Origin: Candidatus Aenigmatarchaeota archaeon
GTDB lineage: Archaea > Aenigmatarchaeota > Aenigmatarchaeia > QMZP01
DNA length: 11,667 nucleotides
Assembly: GCA_020343575.1 (NCBI GenBank)
Contig: CP070801.1
Span: 774,757-786,423 of the forward strand
Reading direction: 5' to 3'
Shown here: positions 6,099 through 11,667 of the stretch, in pieces
Layout of the letters: every line of letters starts with the position of its first letter
Position numbering within the stretch: position 1 is the stretch's first letter
Translations under genes and position numbers: made by a program
Notes under the pieces: model-generated
Database searches by the model: none
Seen by the model: the letters and a program-made list of their open reading frames with translations, nothing else
Told to the model about the DNA's origin: nothing

Positions 6099-6683
6099 TC
6101 ATTCCTGATTCTCTCCCCACAACCAAATCTTGAAGGAGTCGTAAAATTCAATCAGCCTATCTGCAGGATATGCTAGGAGGTAGTTCCACAGGACAGGAAA
6201 TGACCCATGCAGATGGGAAAGGGTCTCATTACATCTCTGAGGAGAGCACATGAACTCTAGCTTCGAGGTTTGATATTTCGATCTCATCACTACCTTAAAA
6301 ACCGTTCCGTTCTCATGTAGGGGGCATTCAACGGATAAATGCTCCCCAGGATCCAGATAATTACAAAAAACCTTGTTGTTGAACATCTCTTCACACCCCT
6401 CTTCCTTAGAGGATATTTTACACTCTGATATCGGGCTCACATTCAAGTTAATGTCAATAAACTCCTCTTTTAGTCCCCCATCATTCACCGCGGTCAGGGT
6501 CACGAAGTCAGAATTATTTATGCTAACGGGCTCAACCTCAAAATTCGTTACAGGGTGAAACAGTAACATATAAATCAGGGATGCAAAAACCAGAAACAGG
6601 AAAGCGATAACCACTGCAATGTACTTGATTGATCTTATAGGAGTTCCCTTATCCTCCCAGTATTCTTTAACCCCTTCTACCAT
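6099..6683 (-). CDS. Single-pass surface protein with six external cysteines, unrecognised
   Basis: The 194-residue protein has a short charged N-terminus, one strong membrane helix (about 21-42) and an external remainder. The helix is preceded by basic residues (R17, K20), which suggests N-inside and C-outside. The external part has alternating hydrophobic strands and phrases such as FVTLTAVNDGG and YLDPGEHLSVEC, reminiscent of the beta-sandwich repeats in the first gene of the window. Six cysteines (88, 97, 107, 120, 146, 151) all lie outside and could form three disulphides. Several N-x-S/T sites are present. No enzymatic motif is seen. The ATG lies about 26 bases after a TATA-like box at 6705-6714. 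Confidence 0.75.
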   Translation of the reverse strand: MVEGVKEYWEDKGTPIRSIKYIAVVIAFLFLVFASLIYMLLFHPVTNFEVEPVSINNSDFVTLTAVNDGGLKEEFIDINLNVSPISECKISSKEEGCEEMFNNKVFCNYLDPGEHLSVECPLHENGTVFKVVMRSKYQTSKLEFMCSPQRCNETLSHLHGSFPVLWNYLLAYPADRLIEFYDSFKIWLWGENQE

Positions 6684-6704
6684 ATTCTATTTTTGAATAC
6701 AGGA

Positions 6705-6714
6705 TTTATTAATA
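6705..6714 (-). promoter_or_regulatory. TATA-like box for the six-cysteine surface protein
   Basis: TATTAATAAA on the minus strand is centred about 26 bases before the ATG at 6683, giving a leaderless transcript. A second, stronger TATA box lies further upstream (6825-6834) and may drive the candidate RNA at 6726-6804. Confidence 0.45.
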
Positions 6715-6725
6715 CTATTCTATCT

Positions 6726-6804
6726 CAAAAACAGTAGCAGAAATTACCATCAAGGGATGGCCAGTAGAGCCTCCTGCCAGCCACCTCCTTGGTAATATAC
6801 ATTA
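6726..6804 (-). ncRNA. Candidate small structured RNA or structured leader
   Basis: The 206-base gap at 6684-6889 holds no convincing protein gene. Bases 6743-6796 fold into a long hairpin: 6791-6796 with 6743-6748, 6787-6790 with 6752-6755, 6780-6785 with 6756-6761, and 6774-6776 with 6762-6764. That is 19 pairs with three small bulges. On the minus strand positions 6784 and 6757 form a G-U pair; on the plus strand they are an A-C mismatch, which favours a minus-strand RNA. A good TATA box (6825-6834) predicts a start near 6804, and a run of five T follows the hairpin (6726-6730). It could be an independent RNA or a leader of the downstream surface-protein gene. No tRNA, C/D box or clear H/ACA pattern was found. 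Ends are estimates. Confidence 0.35.
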
Positions 6805-6815
6805 TATCCTAGCCC

Positions 6816-6834
6816 CCTTATAAGGATTTTTATA
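6816..6834 (-). promoter_or_regulatory. TATA box with adjacent palindrome upstream of the candidate RNA
   Basis: GTATAAAAAT (6834 down to 6825) is a strong TATA-like box on the minus strand. The perfect 10-base palindrome CCTTATAAGG (6816-6825) abuts it on the downstream side, where an archaeal repressor could block transcription. Confidence 0.4.
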
Positions 6835-6889
6835 CTCAAAAGGTTGCGTTGCAAAATCGGGTCTTGAAAATATATTTTTGGTTATAAAT

Positions 6890-7819
6890 TCAGTCCCATT
6901 TGTCCCTCGGGTTCCTTGGGATTATTATCCAGGCGATTATATATGCTATAATGCCGGTTCCCCATGCCAGGGCCACGATAACCCAGATGAGCCTTATCAG
7001 AACAGGATCAACTTCTAGGTATTCCGCAATTCCTCCGCAAACACCTCCCAGGATCCTCTCCCTTCCTGACCTGTAAAGCCTCTTAACACCCGTTACCTTC
7101 TGGTGTCTTGGCTTCTCCTTGACCATTCTAATATCCTCCCTTTCTCCAATGTATTCAGGCATACCAGGCATCTCCAGTTTTCCCAACATAGCCTTGATAA
7201 ACAAAGCCAGATATCCCAGTGCTAGGAAAAGGATGAATATACCAAAAAGATTGTACTGTATGAAGAGAGAGATTGAGGAAAGATACACGCTATTAATGGA
7301 AGCGTTAACAATGATTATTGCCCACATGAGAATCCAGAAACCTATCGTTATCCCTACAGATACCACTATGGGGGATATGGGCATGTAGGCTCTCTTGAAT
7401 TTCTTTGAGAAGTAAGAGGTGTAAGAAAAGAAAAGGAAGAAGGCAAAGAACAGTGACAGGTTTGATAAAACAAAACTGTAAACACCACTAATGAATACGC
7501 TTCCTAGGGGAAGATTTACAACATTTAACAACCACAAAACAATCGCAAGAACAATCAGTCCAATCACGCTAGAAAAGAACGGGGCTGTAACACCGAGTGT
7601 CCTGTTCCAGGAACTCTCCCATTCCTTGCCCCTCCTCTCCATGTGCTTTCCGAACCTCTCCCCCAGTTTCCCTGCTTCCTTTCCAAATTCCTCCATTCCC
7701 TGATCAAAGGACCTAGGAGTCACCTCAGCTCTCTTCACTGGTTTTCTTTTGGTTTTCCTGGATTTGGGGGTGGTTTTCCTTTTGGATTTTTTCTTTTTCA
7801 CGGGTCTCCTTTTTACCAT
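6890..7819 (-). CDS. PspC-domain membrane protein with basic N-terminal tail
   Basis: PspC domains occur in envelope-stress proteins that bind or signal through the membrane; in archaea their partners are poorly known. The C-terminus (about 247-304) is a clear PspC domain: RILGGVCGGIAEYLEVDP, then a hydrophobic helix ending IAWIIIP. Before it come four predicted membrane helices (about 80-101, 104-135, 150-172, 182-210) and a charged linker. The first 30 residues contain 18 Lys or Arg, which would sit in the cytoplasm and could touch nucleic acid or acidic lipid. Residues about 38-72 look like an amphipathic helix (FGKEAGKLGERFGKHMERRG). The 309 residues are much longer than a bare PspC protein. 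The start at 7819 is about 30 bases from a TATA-like box shared with the divergent small zinc protein. Confidence 0.88.
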   Translation of the reverse strand: MVKRRPVKKKKSKRKTTPKSRKTKRKPVKRAEVTPRSFDQGMEEFGKEAGKLGERFGKHMERRGKEWESSWNRTLGVTAPFFSSVIGLIVLAIVLWLLNVVNLPLGSVFISGVYSFVLSNLSLFFAFFLFFSYTSYFSKKFKRAYMPISPIVVSVGITIGFWILMWAIIIVNASINSVYLSSISLFIQYNLFGIFILFLALGYLALFIKAMLGKLEMPGMPEYIGEREDIRMVKEKPRHQKVTGVKRLYRSGRERILGGVCGGIAEYLEVDPVLIRLIWVIVALAWGTGIIAYIIAWIIIPRNPRDKWD

Positions 7820-7841
7820 ACTATAATTTTGTCTCTCAGTG

Positions 7842-7857
7842 TTATAAATTTTTTATT
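7842..7857. promoter_or_regulatory. Symmetric TATA-like region serving both divergent genes
   Basis: TTATAAATTTTTTATT is the clearest AT box in the 60-base gap and lies about 30 bases from each of the starts at 7819 and 7880. It can be read as a TATA box in both directions. A second AT-rich run (ATATTTAAA, 7869-7877) touches the plus-strand start and is too close to act as its TATA box. Confidence 0.45.
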
Positions 7858-7879
7858 CCTTTCTGCTCATATTTAAAGG

Positions 7880-8086
7880 ATGTTGAGTCGGAAAAAGAAA
7901 TGCACACTCTGCAAGCAGGAAATAGAGAAGGGAAAGGAAATAAAGGAAGAGGTTGAGGTCTATGGCCTGGTTGGGAAGTTCAAGAGGGATTTCTGTTCTG
8001 AAGAACATCTCGAGAAATACAAGAAAATGACAGATGAGTTGATGAAAACCAGAAGACCCAGGGTATGCAGCAAATGCCTCAGGTAA
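7880..8086 (+). CDS. Small TRASH-like zinc-binding protein
   Basis: The 68-residue basic protein has CTLC (C8, C11), FCSEEH (C39, H43) and CSKC (C63, C66). The first two sites, with hydrophobic residues and GKF between them, resemble the TRASH/MYM-type treble-clef zinc finger. That finger is used in archaeal metal-sensing regulators and small zinc-binding proteins. Six potential ligands could hold one or two zinc ions. There is no DNA-binding domain beyond the fingers. It is divergent from the PspC gene and may share its promoter, so it could regulate or act with PspC, but that is inference. It converges on the beta-propeller gene, with stops 3 bases apart. Confidence 0.75.
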   Translation: MLSRKKKCTLCKQEIEKGKEIKEEVEVYGLVGKFKRDFCSEEHLEKYKKMTDELMKTRRPRVCSKCLR

Positions 8087-8089
8087 AGA

Positions 8090-10210
8090 TTACATCACTT
8101 CTATGGGAGGAGGTATTGGCCTGTATTCATAAGAGGGGAGTTCCACACTGTTTATATCCTCCAGGTTTATGAGGCTGTTCATTTTTATCATGCTCTCGGA
8201 CAGTGTGTAGAGGACGTCGTCCATGTACATGGACCTCTTCACATCGTACTGGTAGTTATACCAGCGCTCGGTCTCGTTGACCTCTTCTTGGTGAGCTATC
8301 CTTCCCCTGTACTTGAACCCATCTACCAGGTTAATCTGGAACACGTAAGCTCCGTGCCAGTAATTGCTCCAGTAGTTTTTTCCGTTCTCTTCATGAACCC
8401 TGGCAGGAATAACCAGTAGCTCTTTGTTCTTGTTGAACAGGAAGGCCTTGTGCTCGTGGAGAGCTATCGAATAAGCCCCCCTGCCTCCTATCACATACTT
8501 AGATACCTCCTGCGGGTTCGCAACGTCAGTCACATCGAAAAGGGAAAGCTTGATGCCTGAGGTTGATATACCTCCCCACTGGTTCTCCTCAGTATCCATT
8601 CCTATACCTATGACATGATTGTCATCGTACGGGTGGAGGTAATCTGAATAGCCAGGAATCTTGAGTTCTCCCAGAACAGTCGGGCTCGCGGGATTCGAAA
8701 GGTCTATCACGAATAGTGGGTCTATCCTCTGGAATGTAACCATATACAAACGGTCTCCCATAAACCTGGCCGAGTAAATACTCTCTCCCTTTGCCAAGTC
8801 CTCCAGCTTACCTACAATGTTCAGGTTGCTGTCTAAAACGTCAACATTGTTCAGGGTATCGGTTCTCATACCACCAACCCATCCTCCGGTGGTTGTGGCA
8901 ACTCTGAAGTATCCGTTGTACTCATCCATTGAGAACTGGTTCAGGATCATTCCAGGGAACTTCCCTCCTGCAGCATACTCTATGTTACCGTTGTTTATAG
9001 ACACCTTGTGGACAACAGACTGGTCTATCTCCTTGCTTACCTTTATTAAGAATTCCATTGACCTGTTCTGCATTTCCTGCATGAACTCAGCCCCCTGCTC
9101 GGGTCCTAGGCTCTCTGTGTAGTTCATCAGGACCCTGGACATCTCCTGCATTTTTTCCCATTCACTCGTGTTAGAATTCTTTATAGCCACCATCTGGGAA
9201 GCTATTTCAGGCGGCAATACAGGAATAATAACCTCATCAATCATTCGATTCGCCAGCATAATTTGGTCTATGCTTTTCTTGTAGGTTATGTATATGTTGT
9301 TCTGGGACACGAAAAGATTCTGGCTGTATCCCATGAGAAAGACTTTGCTCTGCTCTGCCACACTATCATCCTTTACGTTCAGGGATGTTATCGTGGTGAA
9401 CTGGTAGTTGTAATCAGGCACATCGAAGTAATAAACATCCACGCAGTTGCACACGGGTTTTTCAGCTATTGCCTCTCCAACAGCTGAGGTGGCAATCCTC
9501 GGGATCCCAGGCTCGGTCCAGCCGTACACGTACTTCTTGGATATAACGTAGATATAGTCTCCTATCATCCTTGAATCATAGTAGTTCCCTTCAAGGGTAA
9601 GGTTCCTCTTAATAACAGGGTTTGACCTGTCAGAAACATCGTAAACGAATATGGAAGACGCGGTCTTTCCGCCCCACCTCCCGTAAGTGAAAATCACCAT
9701 TCTGTCATCATTTATAAACAGTTCTGATGGACTTCCTGTAATGTTCATCTCAGAAACTATTTCTGCTTCCTCTGCAGGGTACGCATCAACTATCACGACC
9801 TTACCACCAGTTACGATGTAAAGATACTTCACGTCGCTCTTAACAATATCAGCCTCATCCACCCCCTCTACCTGTATGTTGGTGGTGGAGTAATCCTCAG
9901 AATGAGTCTCAGCGGCTTTTGGAGGAGGGGCAGCTGCAGGAGTTCCCAGCATATCCGCTCCACCCTCTGGTGCACCCATAGCAGCCATCTGACTGTACAT
10001 TCCGTACCCTTGGGAACTGGCCTTCTCCTCAAGGAAGCTCTCCAGCTCCTGACAGGATGAGAACTTCTTCAGAACCTCCTGCCCTAACAAACCCGGATCA
10101 TATCCTGGGTAAAGAAGCATCATTCCAAATCCTAACGCCACTATGGCTACTATTGCAATTAAAACCAGTCCGGCTGCAACCACACTTCCTTTCGCGTTTT
10201 CCATACTCAT
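8090..10210 (-). CDS. Membrane-anchored extracellular beta-propeller protein (COG4880 / PF09826 type)
   Basis: The 706-residue protein has one N-terminal membrane helix (about 8-33) acting as an uncleaved anchor or signal. A short helical part follows (FSSCQELESFLEEK), then a Gly/Ala/Pro-rich linker (about 66-106). The rest is the archaeal secreted beta-propeller family, recognised by STTNIQVEGVDEADIVKSD (108-126) and repeated blade strands such as YLYIVTGGKVVIVDA and LFVIDLSNPASPTVLGELK. The function of this family is unknown; such folds usually bind proteins or sugars. N-x-S/T sites are common. The ATG at 10210 lies about 26 bases from a TATA-like box at 10231-10240; an ATG at 10204 is a possible alternative. 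It follows the UPF0182 gene on the same strand, with a 68-base gap that includes this promoter. Confidence 0.9.
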   Translation of the reverse strand: MSMENAKGSVVAAGLVLIAIVAIVALGFGMMLLYPGYDPGLLGQEVLKKFSSCQELESFLEEKASSQGYGMYSQMAAMGAPEGGADMLGTPAAAPPPKAAETHSEDYSTTNIQVEGVDEADIVKSDVKYLYIVTGGKVVIVDAYPAEEAEIVSEMNITGSPSELFINDDRMVIFTYGRWGGKTASSIFVYDVSDRSNPVIKRNLTLEGNYYDSRMIGDYIYVISKKYVYGWTEPGIPRIATSAVGEAIAEKPVCNCVDVYYFDVPDYNYQFTTITSLNVKDDSVAEQSKVFLMGYSQNLFVSQNNIYITYKKSIDQIMLANRMIDEVIIPVLPPEIASQMVAIKNSNTSEWEKMQEMSRVLMNYTESLGPEQGAEFMQEMQNRSMEFLIKVSKEIDQSVVHKVSINNGNIEYAAGGKFPGMILNQFSMDEYNGYFRVATTTGGWVGGMRTDTLNNVDVLDSNLNIVGKLEDLAKGESIYSARFMGDRLYMVTFQRIDPLFVIDLSNPASPTVLGELKIPGYSDYLHPYDDNHVIGIGMDTEENQWGGISTSGIKLSLFDVTDVANPQEVSKYVIGGRGAYSIALHEHKAFLFNKNKELLVIPARVHEENGKNYWSNYWHGAYVFQINLVDGFKYRGRIAHQEEVNETERWYNYQYDVKRSMYMDDVLYTLSESMIKMNSLINLEDINSVELPSYEYRPIPPPIEVM

Positions 10211-10230
10211 AGTTAATCTTTGGTCCTACC

Positions 10231-10240
10231 TTATTATAAC
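10231..10240 (-). promoter_or_regulatory. TATA box for the beta-propeller gene
   Basis: GTTATAATAA on the minus strand is centred about 26 bases before the ATG at 10210, which predicts a leaderless transcript independent of the upstream UPF0182 gene. Confidence 0.55.
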
Positions 10241-10278
10241 ACTTTCGATTTATTCAGGAAATTTCCTAAAAACAGTTC

Positions 10279-11667
10279 TTACTTAGCCAGTTCCCCTATC
10301 TGGTCTATGTAGCTCTGGTAACCCGCCAAATCCCCTGCCTTGAGTGCATCCTGCGCCTTGTTAAATAATTCAGCTATCTTCTGGAGCTTCTCCCTGTCAG
10401 TCAAACCCGTTGGCGGTGAGGGCCCGGGTGGTGGAGTGATTGTACCGAATATTTCTTCAAGGGCCTGGTCAAGGGTTTCCTGCATTGTCACCTTGTTTTC
10501 ATACACCACAATAACCCTCTTTAGCTCAGGTAACGTTCCTTTTTCAGTGGCTTCAAGATAGAGGGGCTCTATGTAGAGTATGGAGTTCTCAATCGGGATT
10601 ATCAACGTATTCCCTCGTATCACATTGGATCCGGCCTGGCTCCACAGGGTTATCCTCTGGGATATCTCTGTATCCTGGTCTATCCTTGCTTCTATTTGCA
10701 TGGGTCCATAGGTCAGGACCTGCTTGGAGAACTGGAAAACAATAAGGTCCCCGTAGCCAGGGGAATCACATTTCGCAGCCATCCAGCCAATCAGATTCTC
10801 CTTGCCCCTTGGTATGAACGGGATCATGAGTATGAACTCCTCCTTCTCCTCTTCAGGAAGTTTCATTATTATATAGTAAGGGATCATCTCCTGCTTGCCT
10901 TCTCTGTATATCTCGTCAGGAATAACCCAAGCATCCTCCTTGTTGTAGAAAACTCTCGGGTCCTTCATGTGATATATCGAATAAAGCTCTGCCTGTATTC
11001 TGAACAGATCCTCAGGATAGCGTATATGCTTCTGAAGATCAGCAGGCATCTGGGAGAAATCAACGAAAAGATCAGGGAAGATCTTCATGTACGTGTTTAT
11101 CACTGGGTCCTCCTGGTCTATTACATAATAAGTAACATCACCGTTGTAGGCGTCCACCACAACCTTTACAGAGTTTCGTATGTAGTTGAATCCCCAGCCT
11201 GAAGTCGTGTAAATGGGTTCTGAGTATGGGTATGCGTTAGTTATGGTGTAAGCATCAATTATCCAATAAAGCTTCCCCTCCGAGACCACTATGTAGGGGT
11301 CATAATCATACCAGAGGAATGGAGCTATCGTGTCAATCCTTGACTTTATGTTTCTGTGCATCAGGATCTTGCTCTCTGGCTTCAGGGAACCCGAGACAAG
11401 CAGTTCAATCGAACCGTATTTGGCAGCGTAGACCAGTCTCCTGAAGAAGTCTGAAAGCTCCACTCCGCCAGACCCTGTGTAGGTTGTGTATATGTTCTGC
11501 TCACCGCTTGGGTAGTCAAGCTCCTCTGTTGTGGTGTCAACTATCGCGTACTCAGATATCCTTCCTCCGTAGTATAGCTCCGGCCTGTTTATGTCAAAAT
11601 ATTGAGATTCGGGGGGTATGTCCTTCACGTAAAACACTGGCAGTCCGCCAGAAACCTGGTCAACAGG
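10279..11667 (-). CDS. UPF0182 family membrane protein, C-terminal part (5' end outside window)
   Basis: The frame stays open to the window edge, so this is the C-terminal 462 residues. Upstream of the apparent GTG start at 11637, the codons read PVDQVSGGLP and continue into VFYVKDIPPES, which is a conserved UPF0182 motif (GLPVFxVKDIPP). Other family features follow: RPELYYGGRISEYAIVDT, PFLWYDYDPYIVVSEGKLYW, and SVKVVVDAYNGDVTYYVIDQ. UPF0182 (COG1615) proteins have about seven N-terminal membrane helices and a large external domain of unknown function; only the external domain is visible here. The end has a Pro-rich linker (TPPPGPSPPTG) and a short helical tail with LKAGDLAGYQSYIDQIG, also usual for the family. 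It lies just before the beta-propeller gene on the same strand. Confidence 0.92.
   Translation of the reverse strand, partial: PVDQVSGGLPVFYVKDIPPESQYFDINRPELYYGGRISEYAIVDTTTEELDYPSGEQNIYTTYTGSGGVELSDFFRRLVYAAKYGSIELLVSGSLKPESKILMHRNIKSRIDTIAPFLWYDYDPYIVVSEGKLYWIIDAYTITNAYPYSEPIYTTSGWGFNYIRNSVKVVVDAYNGDVTYYVIDQEDPVINTYMKIFPDLFVDFSQMPADLQKHIRYPEDLFRIQAELYSIYHMKDPRVFYNKEDAWVIPDEIYREGKQEMIPYYIIMKLPEEEKEEFILMIPFIPRGKENLIGWMAAKCDSPGYGDLIVFQFSKQVLTYGPMQIEARIDQDTEISQRITLWSQAGSNVIRGNTLIIPIENSILYIEPLYLEATEKGTLPELKRVIVVYENKVTMQETLDQALEEIFGTITPPPGPSPPTGLTDREKLQKIAELFNKAQDALKAGDLAGYQSYIDQIGELAK

Noticed and set aside
6715..6750. 11-codon open frame (MVISATVFEIE) on the minus strand after the hairpin
   Set aside because: Too short to support, with no ribosome-binding site at a usable distance. 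The candidate RNA structure overlaps its first codons.
6781..6790. CACCTCCTT on the plus strand, like the 3' end of 16S rRNA
   Set aside because: The flanking sequence does not match helix 45 of 16S rRNA, so this is not an rRNA fragment. It is the complement of the hairpin arm on the minus strand.
10696..11202. Open frame of 168 residues on the plus strand inside the UPF0182 gene
   Set aside because: The minus-strand frame has recognisable family motifs throughout; this one has none and no promoter.
1..11667. CRISPR array, tRNA genes, rRNA, insertion sequences
   Set aside because: I looked because of the Cas4-like gene and the non-coding gap. I found no regularly spaced repeats, no tRNA-like cloverleaf with T-loop, no transposase and no terminal inverted repeats.

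Overview
This window reads as archaeal chromosome, probably from an uncultivated lineage. Genes are packed with short gaps. Most have an AT-rich TATA-like box about 25-35 bases before the start codon and no Shine-Dalgarno site, the pattern of leaderless archaeal transcription. The protein families also fit an archaeon: UPF0182, the COG4880 beta-propeller, DUF2330, PspC, a ZIP metal transporter and a Cas4-like nuclease. There is no rRNA or other marker gene, so I cannot place it more precisely. A DPANN lineage such as Aenigmarchaeota or a deep euryarchaeal group is only a guess.

Layout. Positions 2-754 (+) hold the end of a secreted protein with two homologous beta-sandwich repeats. A small two-helix membrane protein follows (800-1045, +). 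Next comes a stand-alone GGDEF protein (1060-1866, -), divergent from a secreted, membrane-anchored DUF2330 protein (1974-3350, +). A ZIP transporter (3399-4142, +) converges on a small membrane protein (4180-4401, -). A Cas4/RecB-like nuclease lies at 4457-5188 (-). Two unrecognised soluble proteins (5231-5671, -; 5734-6096, +) diverge from one short promoter region. A single-pass, cysteine-rich surface protein (6099-6683, -) comes next. The one sizeable non-coding gap (6684-6889) holds a candidate structured RNA. A PspC membrane protein (6890-7819, -) and a small zinc-binding protein (7880-8086, +) share another symmetric promoter. The right end is two large surface proteins in tandem on the minus strand: the COG4880 beta-propeller (8090-10210) and a UPF0182 protein that runs off the window (10279-11667).

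How the genes relate. Most appear to be single transcription units with their own promoters, and most encode envelope or extracellular proteins. The strongest unexpected signal is regulatory. The GGDEF gene and the unrecognised gene at 5231-5671 lie 3.8 kb apart but begin with nearly the same 47-base block, 40 of 47 identical without gaps, running from the TATA box through the start codon. This suggests joint control. GGDEF proteins are uncommon in archaea, and this one has changed active-site residues, so the pair (perhaps with the divergent 120-residue protein) is the best candidate here for an undescribed module. Its function is not shown by the sequence.
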